51,824 nucleotides of DNA from Paraburkholderia sp. SG-MS1 (GTDB lineage: Bacteria > Pseudomonadota > Gammaproteobacteria > Burkholderiales > Burkholderiaceae): NCBI RefSeq assembly GCF_012275575.1, contig NZ_NPIH01000235.1:1-51824 (forward strand). Reading direction: 5' to 3'. Shown piece after piece: positions 1 through 10,970 of this stretch (position 1 is the stretch's first letter; each line of letters starts with the position of its first letter). The notes under the pieces are model-generated. The model did not search any database. It worked only from the letters and a program-made list of their open reading frames with translations, and was not told the origin of the DNA. A program made the translations under genes and the position numbers.

Positions 1-894
1 ACGTTCGCCCTCCGCGAGGCCGCTGTGCAACGTGACGATCGACGTGCCGTTGAGCGCGGCGAAGCGCGCCCGGAAAGCCGCCTCGAATTGGGGCGTCAGA
101 TTGATTTCCGGCACGAGGACGAGCGCCTGGGCGTCGGGCTTCGCGGCAAGAATCTCGGCGAGCGCACGCAGATACACCTCGGTCTTGCCGCTGCCCGTCA
201 CGCCGTGCAGCAGGAACGGAGCAAAGCCGTCCGCGTCGCGAATTGCTTCGACGGCGGCCGTTTGCTCGTCCGTAAGCGTGGGCAGCACGGGCGCAGGCGC
301 GTCGGGCGACGCCGGAACGGCCTGCACCTCGGCAGCCTCGATGATGTCGAGCGCCACCCACCCCTGCGCTTGCCATGCTTCGAGATTCGCAAGCGCTTTG
401 GGGTGGAGCGCGCGAGCGTCGGCGGCCAGCAGAAAATCGGCGTCGGCGAGCGATTGTGCGAGCTTTCGCAAGGCGCTCGCGCGCGCAGGCAAGGCGTCGG
501 GTAGTGCCTCCCGGCCTTCCGGCGTGACGCTATAGCGCTCCTCCGGTGCGAACAGGCGAGACCAGCGCGACGCATCGCGTAACGCTTGCGGCAACGCCGG
601 CAACGCCACCTCACCCATCCCGCGCTGGTAGTAGTCGGCGGCGAAGGCGCTCAGCCTCAACCATTCCGCGGACAGCGGCGGGCACGCGGTGCATAAGCTG
701 CTGACCGAGCGCAGGCGGTTTTCCGGCACGTCGCTGTGAGCGGTCACTTCGCAGACGAGCCCGACCACGTGCCGCTTGCCGAATGGCACACTGATGAGCA
801 TGCCCGGCGCGACGGGTTCAGATGCGTCGTATCGATAGTCGAACAGAGTCGGCAGCGGATGATCCAGCGCAACGCGGACGAAGACCTCGCTCAC
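1..894 (-). CDS. priA: Primosomal protein N' (PriA helicase), N-terminal part, cut by window edge
   Basis: PriA is the 3'-to-5' DNA helicase that reloads the replisome at stalled or recombination-derived forks. The 298 visible residues start at a GTG (894-892) and read SEVFVRVALDHPLPTLFDYR, the typical 3'-DNA-binding N-terminus. The frame stays open to base 1. A helicase Walker A motif, HGVTGSGKTEVY, lies near residues 230-241, and the window ends just after LHSGLAEGER in the ATPase core. The rest, including the zinc-binding and C-terminal helicase parts, is outside the window. It lies downstream of hemE on the same strand, but 464 bp separate them, so it probably has its own promoter. The GTG start is inferred from similarity to related PriA proteins; no strong ribosome binding site is visible. 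Confidence 0.93.
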   Translation of the reverse strand, partial: MSEVFVRVALDHPLPTLFDYRYDASEPVAPGMLISVPFGKRHVVGLVCEVTAHSDVPENRLRSVSSLCTACPPLSAEWLRLSAFAADYYQRGMGEVALPALPQALRDASRWSRLFAPEERYSVTPEGREALPDALPARASALRKLAQSLADADFLLAADARALHPKALANLEAWQAQGWVALDIIEAAEVQAVPASPDAPAPVLPTLTDEQTAAVEAIRDADGFAPFLLHGVTGSGKTEVYLRALAEILAAKPDAQALVLVPEINLTPQFEAAFRARFAALNGTSIVTLHSGLAEGER

Positions 895-1358
895 GCGGCC
901 GCACGACTTGGGGGTGCTGACGCGACGTGACGCCACGTCGCCACGCACATCGGACACGCAGAGAGCCGATCAAAGTTAAAGTAAAACTTCAATAACAGCG
1001 CTAAGTTTTGGATTCCGCTGAACAATTGCAATCGATCCGCTGGCCTGTGGATAACTTTGTTGAGAACTTCGCCCGGATGGGCCGCGAACCGCGTCGCGGC
1101 GGCCTTCTGTGGGGTACCGCACATTTCGTCTGGCACCCCTCAAACCCTTGCCCGACAAGGGTTAGATCAAATGCGCACGCACTGTGCAAGGGTCAGGACA
1201 CGACGAAAGGTTCTACTGCGCCGCAGCGTGGCAAATGTGCATAAGTCAAGTCTTGACAATCACGAGACCGCCACCCGACGGCCTATGAACAGCAATTCTC
1301 CCCTTAGACCCGGAGCCCACTTCGCTGCGTCGCAACAAAAATGGTAACGATTACGGCC
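895..1358. other. Spacer between hemE and priA with consecutive hairpins and a DnaA box
   Basis: No convincing gene is present. Three inverted repeats follow each other: GCCGCG/CGCGGC (1081-1086/1095-1100), GGGGTACC/GGCACCCC (1111-1118/1132-1139, fully paired on the minus-strand RNA if one G-U pair is allowed), and a perfect AACCCTTG/CAAGGGTT (1143-1150/1156-1163). None has a clear U-run, so they are not standard terminators, although the last could help end hemE transcription. A perfect DnaA box lies at 1046-1054. Confidence 0.5.
1046..1054 (-). promoter_or_regulatory. Perfect DnaA box (TTATCCACA)
   Basis: TGTGGATAA on plus is the exact reverse complement of the strong DnaA-binding 9-mer TTATCCACA. 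It is one of four perfect copies in the window, all of them intergenic (see also 45485, 48850 and 49030). DnaA binding is inferred from the motif only. Confidence 0.5.
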
Positions 1359-2459
1359 TCACGTTAGTGCATGCGCGCCACCGCGAATCGTGCGGCTGTG
1401 ACGATGCACTTCGTCGACCAGCTCCGCTACGTTTTCGGGGGGCGTGAACTGCGAGATACCGTGCCCCAGATTGAAGACGTGGCCGGGGTGACTGCCGAAG
1501 CTGTCGAGTACCGCGCGCGCTTCCATGCGAATCGAAGCGGGCGGCGCAAACAGCACCGAAGGGTCGATATTGCCTTGTAGCGCGACCTTGCCGCCCACGC
1601 GCTCGCGAGCTTTACCCAGATTCACGGTCCAGTCGAGACCGACCGCATCGACGCCGATCCGGGCTATCTCGTCGAGCCACAGACCGCCGCCCTTCGTGAA
1701 GGTGATCACCGGCACTTTCTCGCCGTCGTGATCGCGCTTCAACTGGCTCACCACCTGCTGGATGTACTGCAGTGAAAAGCGTTGATAGGCACCGTCCGCC
1801 AGCGCCCCGCCCCACGTGTCGAAAATCATCACGGCTTGCGCGCCGGCTTCGATCTGCGCATTCAGGTAGGCCGCGACCGAACGTGCATTGACGTCGAGGA
1901 TCCGATGCATCAGATCCGGACGTGCGTAAAGCATCGACTTGACTGTGCGGAAGTCCGCCGACCCGCCGCCTTCGACCATGTAGCAGGCCAAGGTCCAAGG
2001 GCTGCCCGAAAAGCCGATCAGCGGCACCCGCTGGCGGCCTTGTGCGTCCGTGAGCGCCGTGCGAATTTCGCGAACGGCGTCAGTGACGTAGCGCAGCGTG
2101 GCGTCGATGTCCGGCACCGTGAGGCGCGCCACGTCGTCTTCCGTGCGCACCGGGCGGGCGAATTTCGGCCCCTCGCCCGTAACGAATTCGAGTCCGAGGC
2201 CCATGGCGTCGGGCACGGTCAGGATGTCGGAGAACAGGATCGCGGCGTCGAGGGGGTAACGATCGAGCGGCTGAAGCGTGACTTCCGTCGCGAACGCCGG
2301 ACTCTTTGCAAGACCAAGGAAACTGCCTGCGCGACCCCGCGTGGCGTTGTATTCCGGCAGATAGCGACCAGCCTGCCGCATCAGCCAGATCGGCGTGTAG
2401 TCGGTAGGCTGGCGCAGCAGCGCGCGCAGGAAGGTGTCGTTCAGGAGTTTATGGGCCAC
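1359..2459 (-). CDS. hemE: Uroporphyrinogen decarboxylase
   Basis: HemE removes the four acetate carboxyls of uroporphyrinogen III to give coproporphyrinogen III in the cytosolic heme pathway. Numbered from the GTG at 2459 (366 residues, normal family length), the signature [15 protein letters not shown] sits at about residues 23-37, with active-site arginines at 28 and 32. FSDIL, with the catalytic aspartate, is near 76-80. [16 protein letters not shown] and FDTWGG also match the family. An in-frame TTG at 2480 would add seven residues. However, a -10-like TAAAAT on minus (2492-2487) would start transcription near 2480, which favours the GTG at 2459. No clear Shine-Dalgarno sequence precedes either start. 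The gene is transcribed toward priA and stands alone. Confidence 0.95.
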   Translation of the reverse strand: MAHKLLNDTFLRALLRQPTDYTPIWLMRQAGRYLPEYNATRGRAGSFLGLAKSPAFATEVTLQPLDRYPLDAAILFSDILTVPDAMGLGLEFVTGEGPKFARPVRTEDDVARLTVPDIDATLRYVTDAVREIRTALTDAQGRQRVPLIGFSGSPWTLACYMVEGGGSADFRTVKSMLYARPDLMHRILDVNARSVAAYLNAQIEAGAQAVMIFDTWGGALADGAYQRFSLQYIQQVVSQLKRDHDGEKVPVITFTKGGGLWLDEIARIGVDAVGLDWTVNLGKARERVGGKVALQGNIDPSVLFAPPASIRMEARAVLDSFGSHPGHVFNLGHGISQFTPPENVAELVDEVHRHSRTIRGGAHALT

Positions 2460-2677
2460 GTTACGTACGACTGAGGGCAAAGGGGCATTTTACCGGAGCG
2501 CGCTCGCCCCATCGCGCCCGATACGACCAATAACTGTCCAGCCGCATGGTACCGACAGTTTTCCGTAGCTGCCCGCAGCTGTCACCCTGGCTGAATGGCC
2601 GATGTTCAAGGCAGCTTCACCGAGCTACTATCGGACCGTCTTACCAGACAATTACATACAAATGAGAAGGAGACTCG

Positions 2678-3466
2678 ATGAAGCTAGTACTTGCCATCCT
2701 CGGCGCCATCGCCGGAGTTTTGATGCACGCAGGCGCGACCGGTGCGCAGACCAGTCCCGCCGCGCCGTCCAGACTGGACGAAATTCTTAGCCGTGGCACG
2801 CTGCGCGCTTGCACGACTGGTGACTACAAACCCTATTCGTTCGACAAAGGGGATGGCCAGTTCGAAGGCATCGACATTGACATGACGGAGTCGCTCGCGA
2901 AATCGCTCGGTGTGAAGGCGCAATTCGTCAAGACGTCATGGTCGAACCTGATGAACGACTTTGTCGCGAAATGCGATATCGGCGTGGGTGGCGTGTCGCC
3001 TACGCTCGAGCGGCAAAAGCGCGCGTTCTTCACGCAGGCTTACATGATCGACGGCAAGACGCCCATCGTGCGCTGCGACGACGTCAGCAAGTATCAGACT
3101 GTCGCGCAAATCGACCAGCCGTCGACGCGCGTGATCGTCAATCCCGGCGGGACCAACGAGCGTTTCGCGAAGCAGTACTTTGCGCATGCGAATTTGACCG
3201 TCTATCCGGACAACGTGACGATCTTCAAGCAGATCCTTGCTGGGAAGGCCGACGTGATGGTGACGGACGCCTCGGAAACCTTGTTGCAGCAGAAGCTGAA
3301 TTCGGGTCTTTGTTCCGTGCATCCGGACAAGCCGTTCCAGTATGGCGAGAAAGCTTGGCTGCTGCCGCGCGGCGATGTGGCTTTCCAGCAGTATGTCGAC
3401 CAGTGGCTCCACCTTGCGCGGGCGACTGGCGAATATCAGGCTATCTCCGACAAGTGGTTGAAATGA
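2678..3466 (+). CDS. pheC: Periplasmic cyclohexadienyl dehydratase, PheC-like (solute-binding-protein fold)
   Basis: The 262-residue protein has a signal peptide (about residues 1-23, cleavage near GATGAQ) and a type II periplasmic binding fold. Its sequence follows Pseudomonas aeruginosa PheC closely, as I recall that enzyme: RLDEILSRGTLRACTTGDYKPYSF, IVNPGGTNERFA, YPDNVTIFKQI, YVDQWLHLA. PheC converts prephenate to phenylpyruvate, or arogenate to phenylalanine, in the periplasm. The glutamate I recall as its catalytic acid (Glu173 of the mature enzyme) corresponds to Glu200 in TDASETLLQ, so I call it an enzyme rather than an amino acid receptor. No permease or ATPase gene is adjacent, which fits. 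The start has a strong ribosome binding site, AGAAGGAG (2665-2672). General annotation may label it an ABC transporter substrate-binding protein. Confidence 0.8.
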   Translation: MKLVLAILGAIAGVLMHAGATGAQTSPAAPSRLDEILSRGTLRACTTGDYKPYSFDKGDGQFEGIDIDMTESLAKSLGVKAQFVKTSWSNLMNDFVAKCDIGVGGVSPTLERQKRAFFTQAYMIDGKTPIVRCDDVSKYQTVAQIDQPSTRVIVNPGGTNERFAKQYFAHANLTVYPDNVTIFKQILAGKADVMVTDASETLLQQKLNSGLCSVHPDKPFQYGEKAWLLPRGDVAFQQYVDQWLHLARATGEYQAISDKWLK

Positions 3467-3934
3467 AGTAAGTGGCCGGCGCAGATGCCGATTACTTCTG
3501 GCGTCGGCCAACATCGTGTAACGAACCGCGTCCAGTTTTAAGAAAAAGCCCAACAACGGCGCCGCATGGTTAACTGCGTGAATTGACCCCTTCAAACGCC
3601 GTCGAAAAATGGAGGTTGTTGCTTTGCGATACATCAGACCGCGTTTTAAGTATAAATTTACAGCAGCTCAGCAATACCTGTAACACGGGAGATTTTCCCC
3701 ATAAAAGATGCGCATGCAACCATTTGATGCGGAATCGACTGAACAATTTACGCCGCAATATGCGACACGAATAGCATCAATCATGGGTATGAAATTGCGA
3801 GCGAGTCATCAGTAAAAATTACGTTTCGAGCGTCCAAATTTGCCATGGCTCCCGCAGCGCCTTATTTGGCGGGCGTTACAACCTGAAACACTTTGTTACC
3901 GCGCCATTAGAGTAATTCGCCCACAATGCCTCAA
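3467..3934. other. AT-rich intergenic region without a recognised gene
   Basis: From about 3580 to 3910 the sequence is clearly richer in A and T than its surroundings, with stretches such as TTTTAAGTATAAATTTACAG near 3643-3662. The longest plus-strand reading frame (3583-3774, TTG start, 63 codons) lacks a ribosome binding site and resembles nothing I know. The region may carry promoters for the structured element that follows, but no clear -35/-10 pair was found. Confidence 0.4.
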
Positions 3935-4140
3935 CGGTTTCAACACGGATGTGGCTGGGTGCATGGTGTGAGCGGATACGATGCACTTGCCGGTCGGCGC
4001 ATGCCGAAGCCCTGAGAAGGGGCATCCCTGCTGGGGCCGTATTCGGCACAGGGTTGCCGTCTCAGTTGCTCCATCTTTGGTCTCCTCGCGCTAACCCCGT
4101 AGCGTGTGGTTTTTAGCGGGCTCCAGGCCCGCTTTTTTTT
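3935..4140 (+). ncRNA. Candidate structured small RNA ending in a Rho-independent terminator
   Basis: There is no gene on plus here, yet a strong terminator faces right at 4115-4140, so some transcript must end there. Upstream of it the sequence can fold: TGCCGAA (4002-4008) pairs with TTCGGCA (4042-4048) and encloses two small GC hairpins (GCCC/GGGC at 4009-4012/4020-4023, CCC/GGG at 4026-4028/4033-4035). A further hairpin, CGCTA/TAGCG, lies at 4089-4093/4100-4104. The 5' end is unknown; 3935 is only a guess. I could not assign it to 6S, SRP, tmRNA or a riboswitch class from memory. Confidence 0.4.
4115..4140 (+). terminator. Rho-independent terminator
   Basis: AGCGGGC (4115-4121), loop TCCAG, GCCCGCT (4127-4133), then a run of eight T (4133-4140). 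It points rightward on plus, with no annotated plus-strand gene for about 650 bp upstream. Confidence 0.85.
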
Positions 4141-4285
4141 CGTCTGGCCAAACGTTTGCGCATACGGCACGCTCCGGCTTTGCTTCAATTCAGGTCGGTT
4201 GGCGAAGCCACCAGAACGGTTCTGGCTTCTGTTTGCGCCGCGCGGTTTGCCGTTAGCAATTACCAGCGCGGCTCTATTCTGCGCG

Positions 4286-6016
4286 TCATGCTGTCCTGTC
4301 TTCCTGCAGCTTCAATTCGCTAATCATCCGTTCGCGCATGATGAATTTCTGCACTTTGCCGGTCACCGTCATGGGCAGTTCGTCGACGAAACGGACGTAC
4401 TTCGGCACTTTGTAGTGCGCAATTTGCCCTTGGCAGAATTGCTGAATCTCTTCGGCGCTCGCCTGCTCACCCGAGCGCAGCACGACCCATGCGCAGACTT
4501 CCTCGCCGTACTTCGCGTCGGGCACGCCGAACACCTGCACGCTCTGGATTTTCGGGTGGCGGAACAGAAATTCTTCGACCTCTCGCGGATAGATGTTTTC
4601 CCCTCCGCGAATCAGCATGTCCTTCAATCGGCCCACAATGTTGCAGTAACCCTCGGCATCGAGCGTTGCCAGATCGCCGGTATGCATCCAGCCGTCGATC
4701 ACGCTTTCGCGCGTCTTCGCCTCGTCGCCCCAGTAACCCTGCATCACCGAGTAGCCCCGCGTGCACAGTTCGCCAGTCTCGCCCACCGGCACGATCTCGC
4801 CGAGCGGATCGACGATCTTCACCTCCAGATGCGGCTGAATGCGGCCCACCGTGGTGGTGCGTTTGTCGAGCGGGTCGGTCGTCGAACTCTGGAACGACAC
4901 GGGGCTGGTTTCCGTCATGCCGTACGCAATCGTGATCTCGCTCAGATGCATCTTCGAGACGACCCTCTTCATCGTTTCGATCGGGCACGGCGAGCCCGCC
5001 ATGATGCCGGTGCGCAGTTGCGAGAAGTCGTAGCCGGCGAAGTCCGGGTGATCGAGTTCGGCGATGAACATGGTCGGCACGCCGTGCAAGGCGGTGCACT
5101 TTTCTTCGGCCACCGCGGCGAGGGTCGCGGCGGGGTCGAAGCCTTCGCCTGGAAACACCATATTCGCGCCGACCGACACGCACGCCAGCACCGACAGGAC
5201 CATCCCAAAACAGTGGTACAGCGGGACGGGAATACATAAGGCGTCCTGCTCGGACAGCCGCATCGCCATCGCGATGTAGCGCGCGTTGTTGACGACGTTG
5301 CTATGGGTTAGCGTTGCGCCTTTCGGATTTCCCGTCGTACCGCTCGTGAACTGAATGTTGATCGGTTCGTGGCATGTCAGCGTTGCGCCAACGGCTTCCA
5401 GTTGCGCGATGTCGAGCGTCGCGCGTCCCCGTTCAATCAGTTCGGAAAAGCTCATCATGCCAGGCGTTTCGGTGTCGCACATGCGAATCACGTAGCGCAA
5501 CTCCGGCAACCGTGCGGCGTGAAGGTCGCCCGGCGCCTGCGCCGCCAGTTCGGGAGCAAGTTCCTGCAGCATTTCGAGGTACATCGACGTCTTGAAACGC
5601 TCGGCGGCAATGACCGCCTTGCAGCCGACCTTGTTTAACGCATATTCGAGCTCCGCGAGTCGATAGGCCGGGTTGATGTTGACCAGCACCGCGCCGATCC
5701 GCGCGGTCGCGAATTGGGTAAGCAACCACTCCACGCGGTTTGGCGACCAGATGCCCACGCGGTCGCCCTTCGCGATGCCGAGTGTGAGAAGCCCGGCCGC
5801 CAGCACGTCCACTTCGTCTGCAAATTCCTTCCACGTCCAGCGAATGCGCTGCTCGCGAAACACCACGGCCGGGCGGTCGGCAAAGCGCCTGGCCGTGTCG
5901 CGAAGAAACTGGCCGACGGTCGCTTCGCTCAACGGGATTTCGGTCGACCCACGCACATACGAAAGTCCGCCTTTGGGTTCGATGAGTGCACCTTCGCCTG
6001 ACGCTTGCGTTGCCAT
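4286..6016 (-). CDS. Acyl-CoA synthetase (AMP-binding, ACSF2-like fatty-acyl-CoA ligase)
   Basis: This adenylate-forming enzyme activates a carboxylic acid, probably a medium-chain or branched fatty acid, to its CoA thioester via an acyl-AMP. From the ATG at 6016 (GGAGA ribosome binding site just upstream) it has 576 residues. The ATP-binding loop [10 protein letters not shown] is at 224-233, YGMTETSP at 365-372, and GWMHTGDLA at 442-450. The C-terminal TGK contains the probable catalytic lysine (554). The long open frame continues upstream to 6166, but that extension has no family similarity. It stands alone between a candidate small RNA and the atp terminator. The exact substrate cannot be read from sequence. 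Confidence 0.88.
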   Translation of the reverse strand: MATQASGEGALIEPKGGLSYVRGSTEIPLSEATVGQFLRDTARRFADRPAVVFREQRIRWTWKEFADEVDVLAAGLLTLGIAKGDRVGIWSPNRVEWLLTQFATARIGAVLVNINPAYRLAELEYALNKVGCKAVIAAERFKTSMYLEMLQELAPELAAQAPGDLHAARLPELRYVIRMCDTETPGMMSFSELIERGRATLDIAQLEAVGATLTCHEPINIQFTSGTTGNPKGATLTHSNVVNNARYIAMAMRLSEQDALCIPVPLYHCFGMVLSVLACVSVGANMVFPGEGFDPAATLAAVAEEKCTALHGVPTMFIAELDHPDFAGYDFSQLRTGIMAGSPCPIETMKRVVSKMHLSEITIAYGMTETSPVSFQSSTTDPLDKRTTTVGRIQPHLEVKIVDPLGEIVPVGETGELCTRGYSVMQGYWGDEAKTRESVIDGWMHTGDLATLDAEGYCNIVGRLKDMLIRGGENIYPREVEEFLFRHPKIQSVQVFGVPDAKYGEEVCAWVVLRSGEQASAEEIQQFCQGQIAHYKVPKYVRFVDELPMTVTGKVQKFIMRERMISELKLQEDRTA

Positions 6017-6201
6017 GGTGTTGTCTCCGTGAGCGGAAGCTCGCCCGATTGAAATGAATTTGAAATCGATTGTGCCACCGGCGTGCGTTCTTATGGCATC
6101 AAGTCTTACCCGCAGCGCATCGCGCGGACTTGCGCGACAGGCGTGCGATCGGTCCGATCGCATCATTGTGCAGACCTTTCCGTAAACGTCAATTCGTGGT
6201 C

Positions 6202-6229
6202 AAAAAAAAGCAGCCGCGAAGGCTGCTTT
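6202..6229 (-). terminator. Rho-independent terminator of the atp operon
   Basis: Read on minus: AAAGCAGCC (6229-6221), loop TTCGC, GGCTGCTTT (6215-6207), then a T-run to 6202. It lies 21 bp beyond the atpC stop. Confidence 0.92.
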
Positions 6230-6249
6230 CTCTCTGATACGTATGCCTT

Positions 6250-6675
6250 TTAGTTCTGACCACGCAGCTTGCGCAGACGCTGAATCGCAGCGAGCTGAGC
6301 CGTCGCGTAAGCCAATTCCGCTTGCGCGGTGGCGTATTCGAGGTTCGAACCCGTGTTTTGCAGCGCTTCTTCCGCGCGCTTGCGTGCATCTTCAGCTTTG
6401 GCTTCGTCGAGATCCTTGCCACGGATCGCGGTGTCGGCGAGAACCGTCACTGCGCCCGGCTGGACTTCGAGGATGCCGCCGGCGACGAACACAAACTCTT
6501 CTTCGCCGTTCTCAGCTTCGATGCGCACCGCACCCGGACGAATCCGCGTGATGAGCGGCGTGTGGCCCGGCAAAATACCGAGTTCACCCGCTTCGCCCGG
6601 CAGCGCGACGAACTTCGCCTGGCCCGAGAAGATCTGCTCTTCCGCGCTGACGACGTCTACTTTAATGGTTGCCAT
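6250..6675 (-). CDS. atpC: ATP synthase epsilon subunit
   Basis: AtpC (141 residues) is the epsilon subunit of the F1 central stalk; it couples rotation and can inhibit ATP hydrolysis. The N-terminal beta-sandwich is seen as [18 protein letters not shown] and [19 protein letters not shown]. The C-terminal two-helix hairpin ([14 protein letters not shown] to the end) is also present. The ATG at 6675 has the ribosome binding site AGGAG (6689-6685). The open frame extends upstream to 6918 but without similarity. This is the last gene of the operon, followed by a terminator. The 161-bp gap to atpD contains a hairpin (6693-6726) immediately before the ribosome binding site. Confidence 0.97.
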   Translation of the reverse strand: MATIKVDVVSAEEQIFSGQAKFVALPGEAGELGILPGHTPLITRIRPGAVRIEAENGEEEFVFVAGGILEVQPGAVTVLADTAIRGKDLDEAKAEDARKRAEEALQNTGSNLEYATAQAELAYATAQLAAIQRLRKLRGQN

Positions 6676-6692
6676 AACTGTCGACTCCTGTC

Positions 6693-6726
6693 GACGAGAG
6701 CTAGCGCTTGAGCGCCTATTCTCGTC
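6693..6726 (-). repeat. Intercistronic hairpin before atpC, related to one before atpG
   Basis: GACGAGA (6693-6699) pairs with TCTCGTC (6720-6726), and the inner TAGCGCT pairs with AGCGCCTA with one bulge. The hairpin stops two bases before the atpC ribosome binding site. From 6698 to 6734 it matches 9252-9288 before atpG at 31 of 37 positions, including the shared GTCCCATGCAA. Confidence 0.6.
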
Positions 6727-6836
6727 CCATGCAAGGCTACAAGGTGAGCGTAGTGAGAGGCGCCCGCTTTGCGGTCCGATACAGCACAACCATATCGACA
6801 CGCACAAGCCGACGCCCGCTTCGTTACACCCGACCC

Positions 6837-8249
<1,413 letters not shown>

Positions 8250-8346
8250 TCAATTCTTCACTCGCGCAAAGGCGCAATTTCGATGGGCCGCCAAGGTGGG
8301 GCGCGCCTCACGGGCGCACACGAAGCGGCGTGACTGACCGTCGAGG

Positions 8347-9231
8347 TCAGACTGCCGCCGCGCCACCGACGATTTCCGACAGTTCTTTCGTGATCGCGGC
8401 CTGACGGCTCTTGTTGTACACGAGCTGCAGTTCGTTGATGACCTGCTTCGCATTGTCCGAAGCAGCCTTCATCGCGACCATCCGCGCCGACTGCTCCGAT
8501 GCCATGTTCTCCGCGACGGCCTGATAGACCAGCGCTTCGACATAACGCACCAGCAGTTCGTCCACCACTGCCTGCGCATCCGGCTCGTAGATGTAGTCCC
8601 ACTGCGTGCTCGGCGTCGTGCTGTCTTCTTCCTTGCGCTCGAACTGGTCTGCCGACAGCGGCAGCAGTTGCTCAATCACCGGCTCCTGCTTCATCGTGTT
8701 GACGAAGCGCGTGTATGCCAGGTACACCGCCGACACCTTGCCTTCCGAGTACAGGTCGAGTTGCACCTTCACCGCGCCGATCAGCTTTTCCAGATGCGGC
8801 GTATCGCCCAGATGCACGACGTTCGACACCACCTTGGCGCGCAAACGGTTCAGAAAACCCAGACCCTTGGTGCCGATCGCAGTTGCTTCGACCGTCTTGC
8901 CCTGGCCTTCCAGTTCCTTGAACTTCTGCGTCGACGCGCGCAACACGTTGGTGTTCATCCCGCCGCACAGACCCTTGTCGGTGGTGACGAGGATGATGCC
9001 GGCCGCCTTCGCGCCTTCGTTCGACACCATGAACGGGTGACGATACTCAGGGTTCGCACGGCTCATGTGCGCAGCGATGTCGCGGACCTTGTCGGCATAC
9101 GGGCGAGCAGCGCGCATGCGCTCCTGAGCGCGGCGCATCTTCGATGCGGCCACCATCTCCATCGCTTTCGTGATCTTGCGCGTGTTTTGCACGCTCTTGA
9201 TCTTGCCGCGAATTTCCTTCATTCCAGCCAT
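8347..9231 (-). CDS. atpG: ATP synthase gamma subunit
   Basis: AtpG (294 residues) is the rotor shaft of F1. The N-terminal helix [20 protein letters not shown] and the C-terminal helix with [22 protein letters not shown] match the coiled coil that enters the alpha3beta3 ring. [14 protein letters not shown] [14 protein letters not shown] is also present. The start is the ATG at 9231 with ribosome binding site AAGGAG; the open frame to 9288 is an unsupported extension. A strong hairpin (9249-9278) lies directly upstream of the ribosome binding site. Confidence 0.98.
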   Translation of the reverse strand: MAGMKEIRGKIKSVQNTRKITKAMEMVAASKMRRAQERMRAARPYADKVRDIAAHMSRANPEYRHPFMVSNEGAKAAGIILVTTDKGLCGGMNTNVLRASTQKFKELEGQGKTVEATAIGTKGLGFLNRLRAKVVSNVVHLGDTPHLEKLIGAVKVQLDLYSEGKVSAVYLAYTRFVNTMKQEPVIEQLLPLSADQFERKEEDSTTPSTQWDYIYEPDAQAVVDELLVRYVEALVYQAVAENMASEQSARMVAMKAASDNAKQVINELQLVYNKSRQAAITKELSEIVGGAAAV

Positions 9232-9248
9232 TGCTTGCTCCTTGTCGG

Positions 9249-9278
9249 CCCGAGTTAGCGCTTTAGCGCTTACTCGGG
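9249..9278 (-). repeat. Intercistronic hairpin before atpG, copy of the one before atpC
   Basis: CCCGAGT (9249-9255) pairs perfectly with ACTCGGG (9272-9278), and TAGCGCT pairs inside with AGCGCTTA. It precedes the AAGGAG of atpG by a few bases and is followed on plus by the same GTCCCATGCAA as the atpC copy. Confidence 0.65.
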
Positions 9279-9370
9279 TCCCATGCAAAGCGATCGAAGC
9301 GGCGCGAGGGCATTCACATGCGTCCCGCTCCGCTTCAAGGTCCGTTTATGCCTTGCGGATCATTCGCGGA

Positions 9371-10912
9371 TCAATAAGCGCCGGACCTCTTGAAGTCTTT
9401 GAGGACCGTGTGCAGCAGGCCTTCGTCGTCCTTCGAGAGTTCCTTGGTATCTTCGATGCGCTTGACCAGGTCAGCGTGGCTCGACTTCAGGTGCTCGCGC
9501 AGGCCCTTTTCGAACGGCAGGACTTGCGGGACTTCGAGGTCGTCGAGGTAGCCGTTGTTCGCTGCGAACAGCGAAACAGCCAGTTCCCACACTTGCAGCG
9601 GTTGGTACTGCGGCTGCTTCAGCAGTTCCGTCACGCGGCGGCCGCGCTCCAGCTGCTTACGGGTCGCTTCGTCGAGATCCGAGGCGAACTGGGCGAATGC
9701 TGCGAGTTCACGGTACTGTGCGAGGTCGGTACGGATACCACCCGACAGCTTCTTCACGACCTTCGTCTGAGCCGCACCACCCACGCGCGACACCGACACG
9801 CCGGCGTTAATCGCCGGGCGGATACCTGCGTTGAAGAGGTCGGTTTCCAGGAAGATCTGGCCGTCGGTAATCGAGATCACGTTCGTCGGAACGAATGCGG
9901 TCACGTCGCCTGCTTGCGTTTCGATGACCGGCAGTGCCGTCAGCGAACCGCTCTTGCCCTTCACTTCGCCGTTCGTGAACTTCTCGACGTACTCTTCCGA
10001 GACGCGAGCAGCACGCTCCAGCAGACGCGAGTGCAGATAGAACACGTCGCCCGGATACGCTTCACGGCCCGGCGGGCGGCGCAGCAACAGCGAGATCTGA
10101 CGATACGCCCAAGCCTGCTTGGTCAAGTCGTCGTAAACGATCAGCGCGTCCTGACCGCGGTCGCGGAAGTATTCGCCCATCGTGCAGCCGGCGTAAGGTG
10201 CGAGGTACTGCATCGCAGCCGATTCCGAAGCCGAAGCGGCCACGACGATCGTGTATTCCAGCGCGCCGGTTTCTTCCAGCTTACGCACCACGTTCATGAT
10301 CGACGAAGCCTTCTGGCCGATCGCGACGTAGATACAGAAAAGGTTCTTGCCCTTCTGGTTGATGATCGCGTCGACTGCGACTGCGGTCTTGCCGCACTGG
10401 CGGTCGCCAATGATCAGCTCACGCTGGCCGCGGCCAACCGGCACCATCGCGTCGATCGACTTCAGACCGGTCTGGACCGGCTCCGAAACCGACTTACGCC
10501 AGATCACACCCGGAGCAATCTTTTCGATTGCGTCGGTCTTCTTCGCGTTGATCGGGCCCTTGCCGTCGATCGGATTGCCAAGTGCATCGACCACGCGGCC
10601 GAGCAGTTCCGGACCCACCGGCACTTCGAGAATGCGGCCCGTCGTCTTGACGATGTCGCCTTCCGAAATGTGTTCGTACTCACCCAGAATCACGGCGCCG
10701 ACCGAGTCGCGCTCGAGGTTCAGTGCGAGACCGAAGGTGTTGCCCGGAAATTCGAGCATTTCGCCCTGCATCACTTCCGACAGGCCGTGAATACGCACGA
10801 TACCGTCGGTCACGGAGATCACGGTACCCTGGTTGCGAACGTCTGCGCTCGCTTCAAGGCCCTGGATCCGGCTCTTGATCAGCTCGCTGATCTCAGAGGG
10901 ATTGAGTTGCAT
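9371..10912 (-). CDS. atpA: ATP synthase alpha subunit
   Basis: AtpA (513 residues, same length as the E. coli protein) forms the non-catalytic and interface sites of F1. The P-loop GDRQCGKT is at 169-176, the N-terminal helix [16 protein letters not shown] contacts the delta subunit, and [12 protein letters not shown] is the family signature. It starts at the ATG at 10912 with CAGGAG upstream. The 58-bp junction to atpH contains a short hairpin (10956-10970). Confidence 0.99.
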   Translation of the reverse strand: MQLNPSEISELIKSRIQGLEASADVRNQGTVISVTDGIVRIHGLSEVMQGEMLEFPGNTFGLALNLERDSVGAVILGEYEHISEGDIVKTTGRILEVPVGPELLGRVVDALGNPIDGKGPINAKKTDAIEKIAPGVIWRKSVSEPVQTGLKSIDAMVPVGRGQRELIIGDRQCGKTAVAVDAIINQKGKNLFCIYVAIGQKASSIMNVVRKLEETGALEYTIVVAASASESAAMQYLAPYAGCTMGEYFRDRGQDALIVYDDLTKQAWAYRQISLLLRRPPGREAYPGDVFYLHSRLLERAARVSEEYVEKFTNGEVKGKSGSLTALPVIETQAGDVTAFVPTNVISITDGQIFLETDLFNAGIRPAINAGVSVSRVGGAAQTKVVKKLSGGIRTDLAQYRELAAFAQFASDLDEATRKQLERGRRVTELLKQPQYQPLQVWELAVSLFAANNGYLDDLEVPQVLPFEKGLREHLKSSHADLVKRIEDTKELSKDDEGLLHTVLKDFKRSGAY

Positions 10913-10955
10913 TATTCGCTCCTGATAGTCAATTCTGTTGCGTGCCAGCCGCTTC

Positions 10956-10970
10956 AGCGCCGTGGGCGCT
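10956..10970 (-). repeat. Short hairpin between atpH and atpA
   Basis: AGCGCC (10956-10961), loop GTG, GGCGCT (10965-10970), immediately after the atpH stop. It resembles the GCGC-core hairpins at other junctions of the operon. Confidence 0.45.

Noticed and set aside
3583..3774. Possible 63-residue gene on plus in the AT-rich gap
   Set aside because: TTG start without ribosome binding site and no similarity to known small proteins.
4204..4229. Dyad GAAGCC...GGCTTC with inner AGAAC/GTTCT as terminator of the acyl-CoA synthetase gene
   Set aside because: The stem has a bulge and no T-run follows on the minus strand, so termination cannot be supported.
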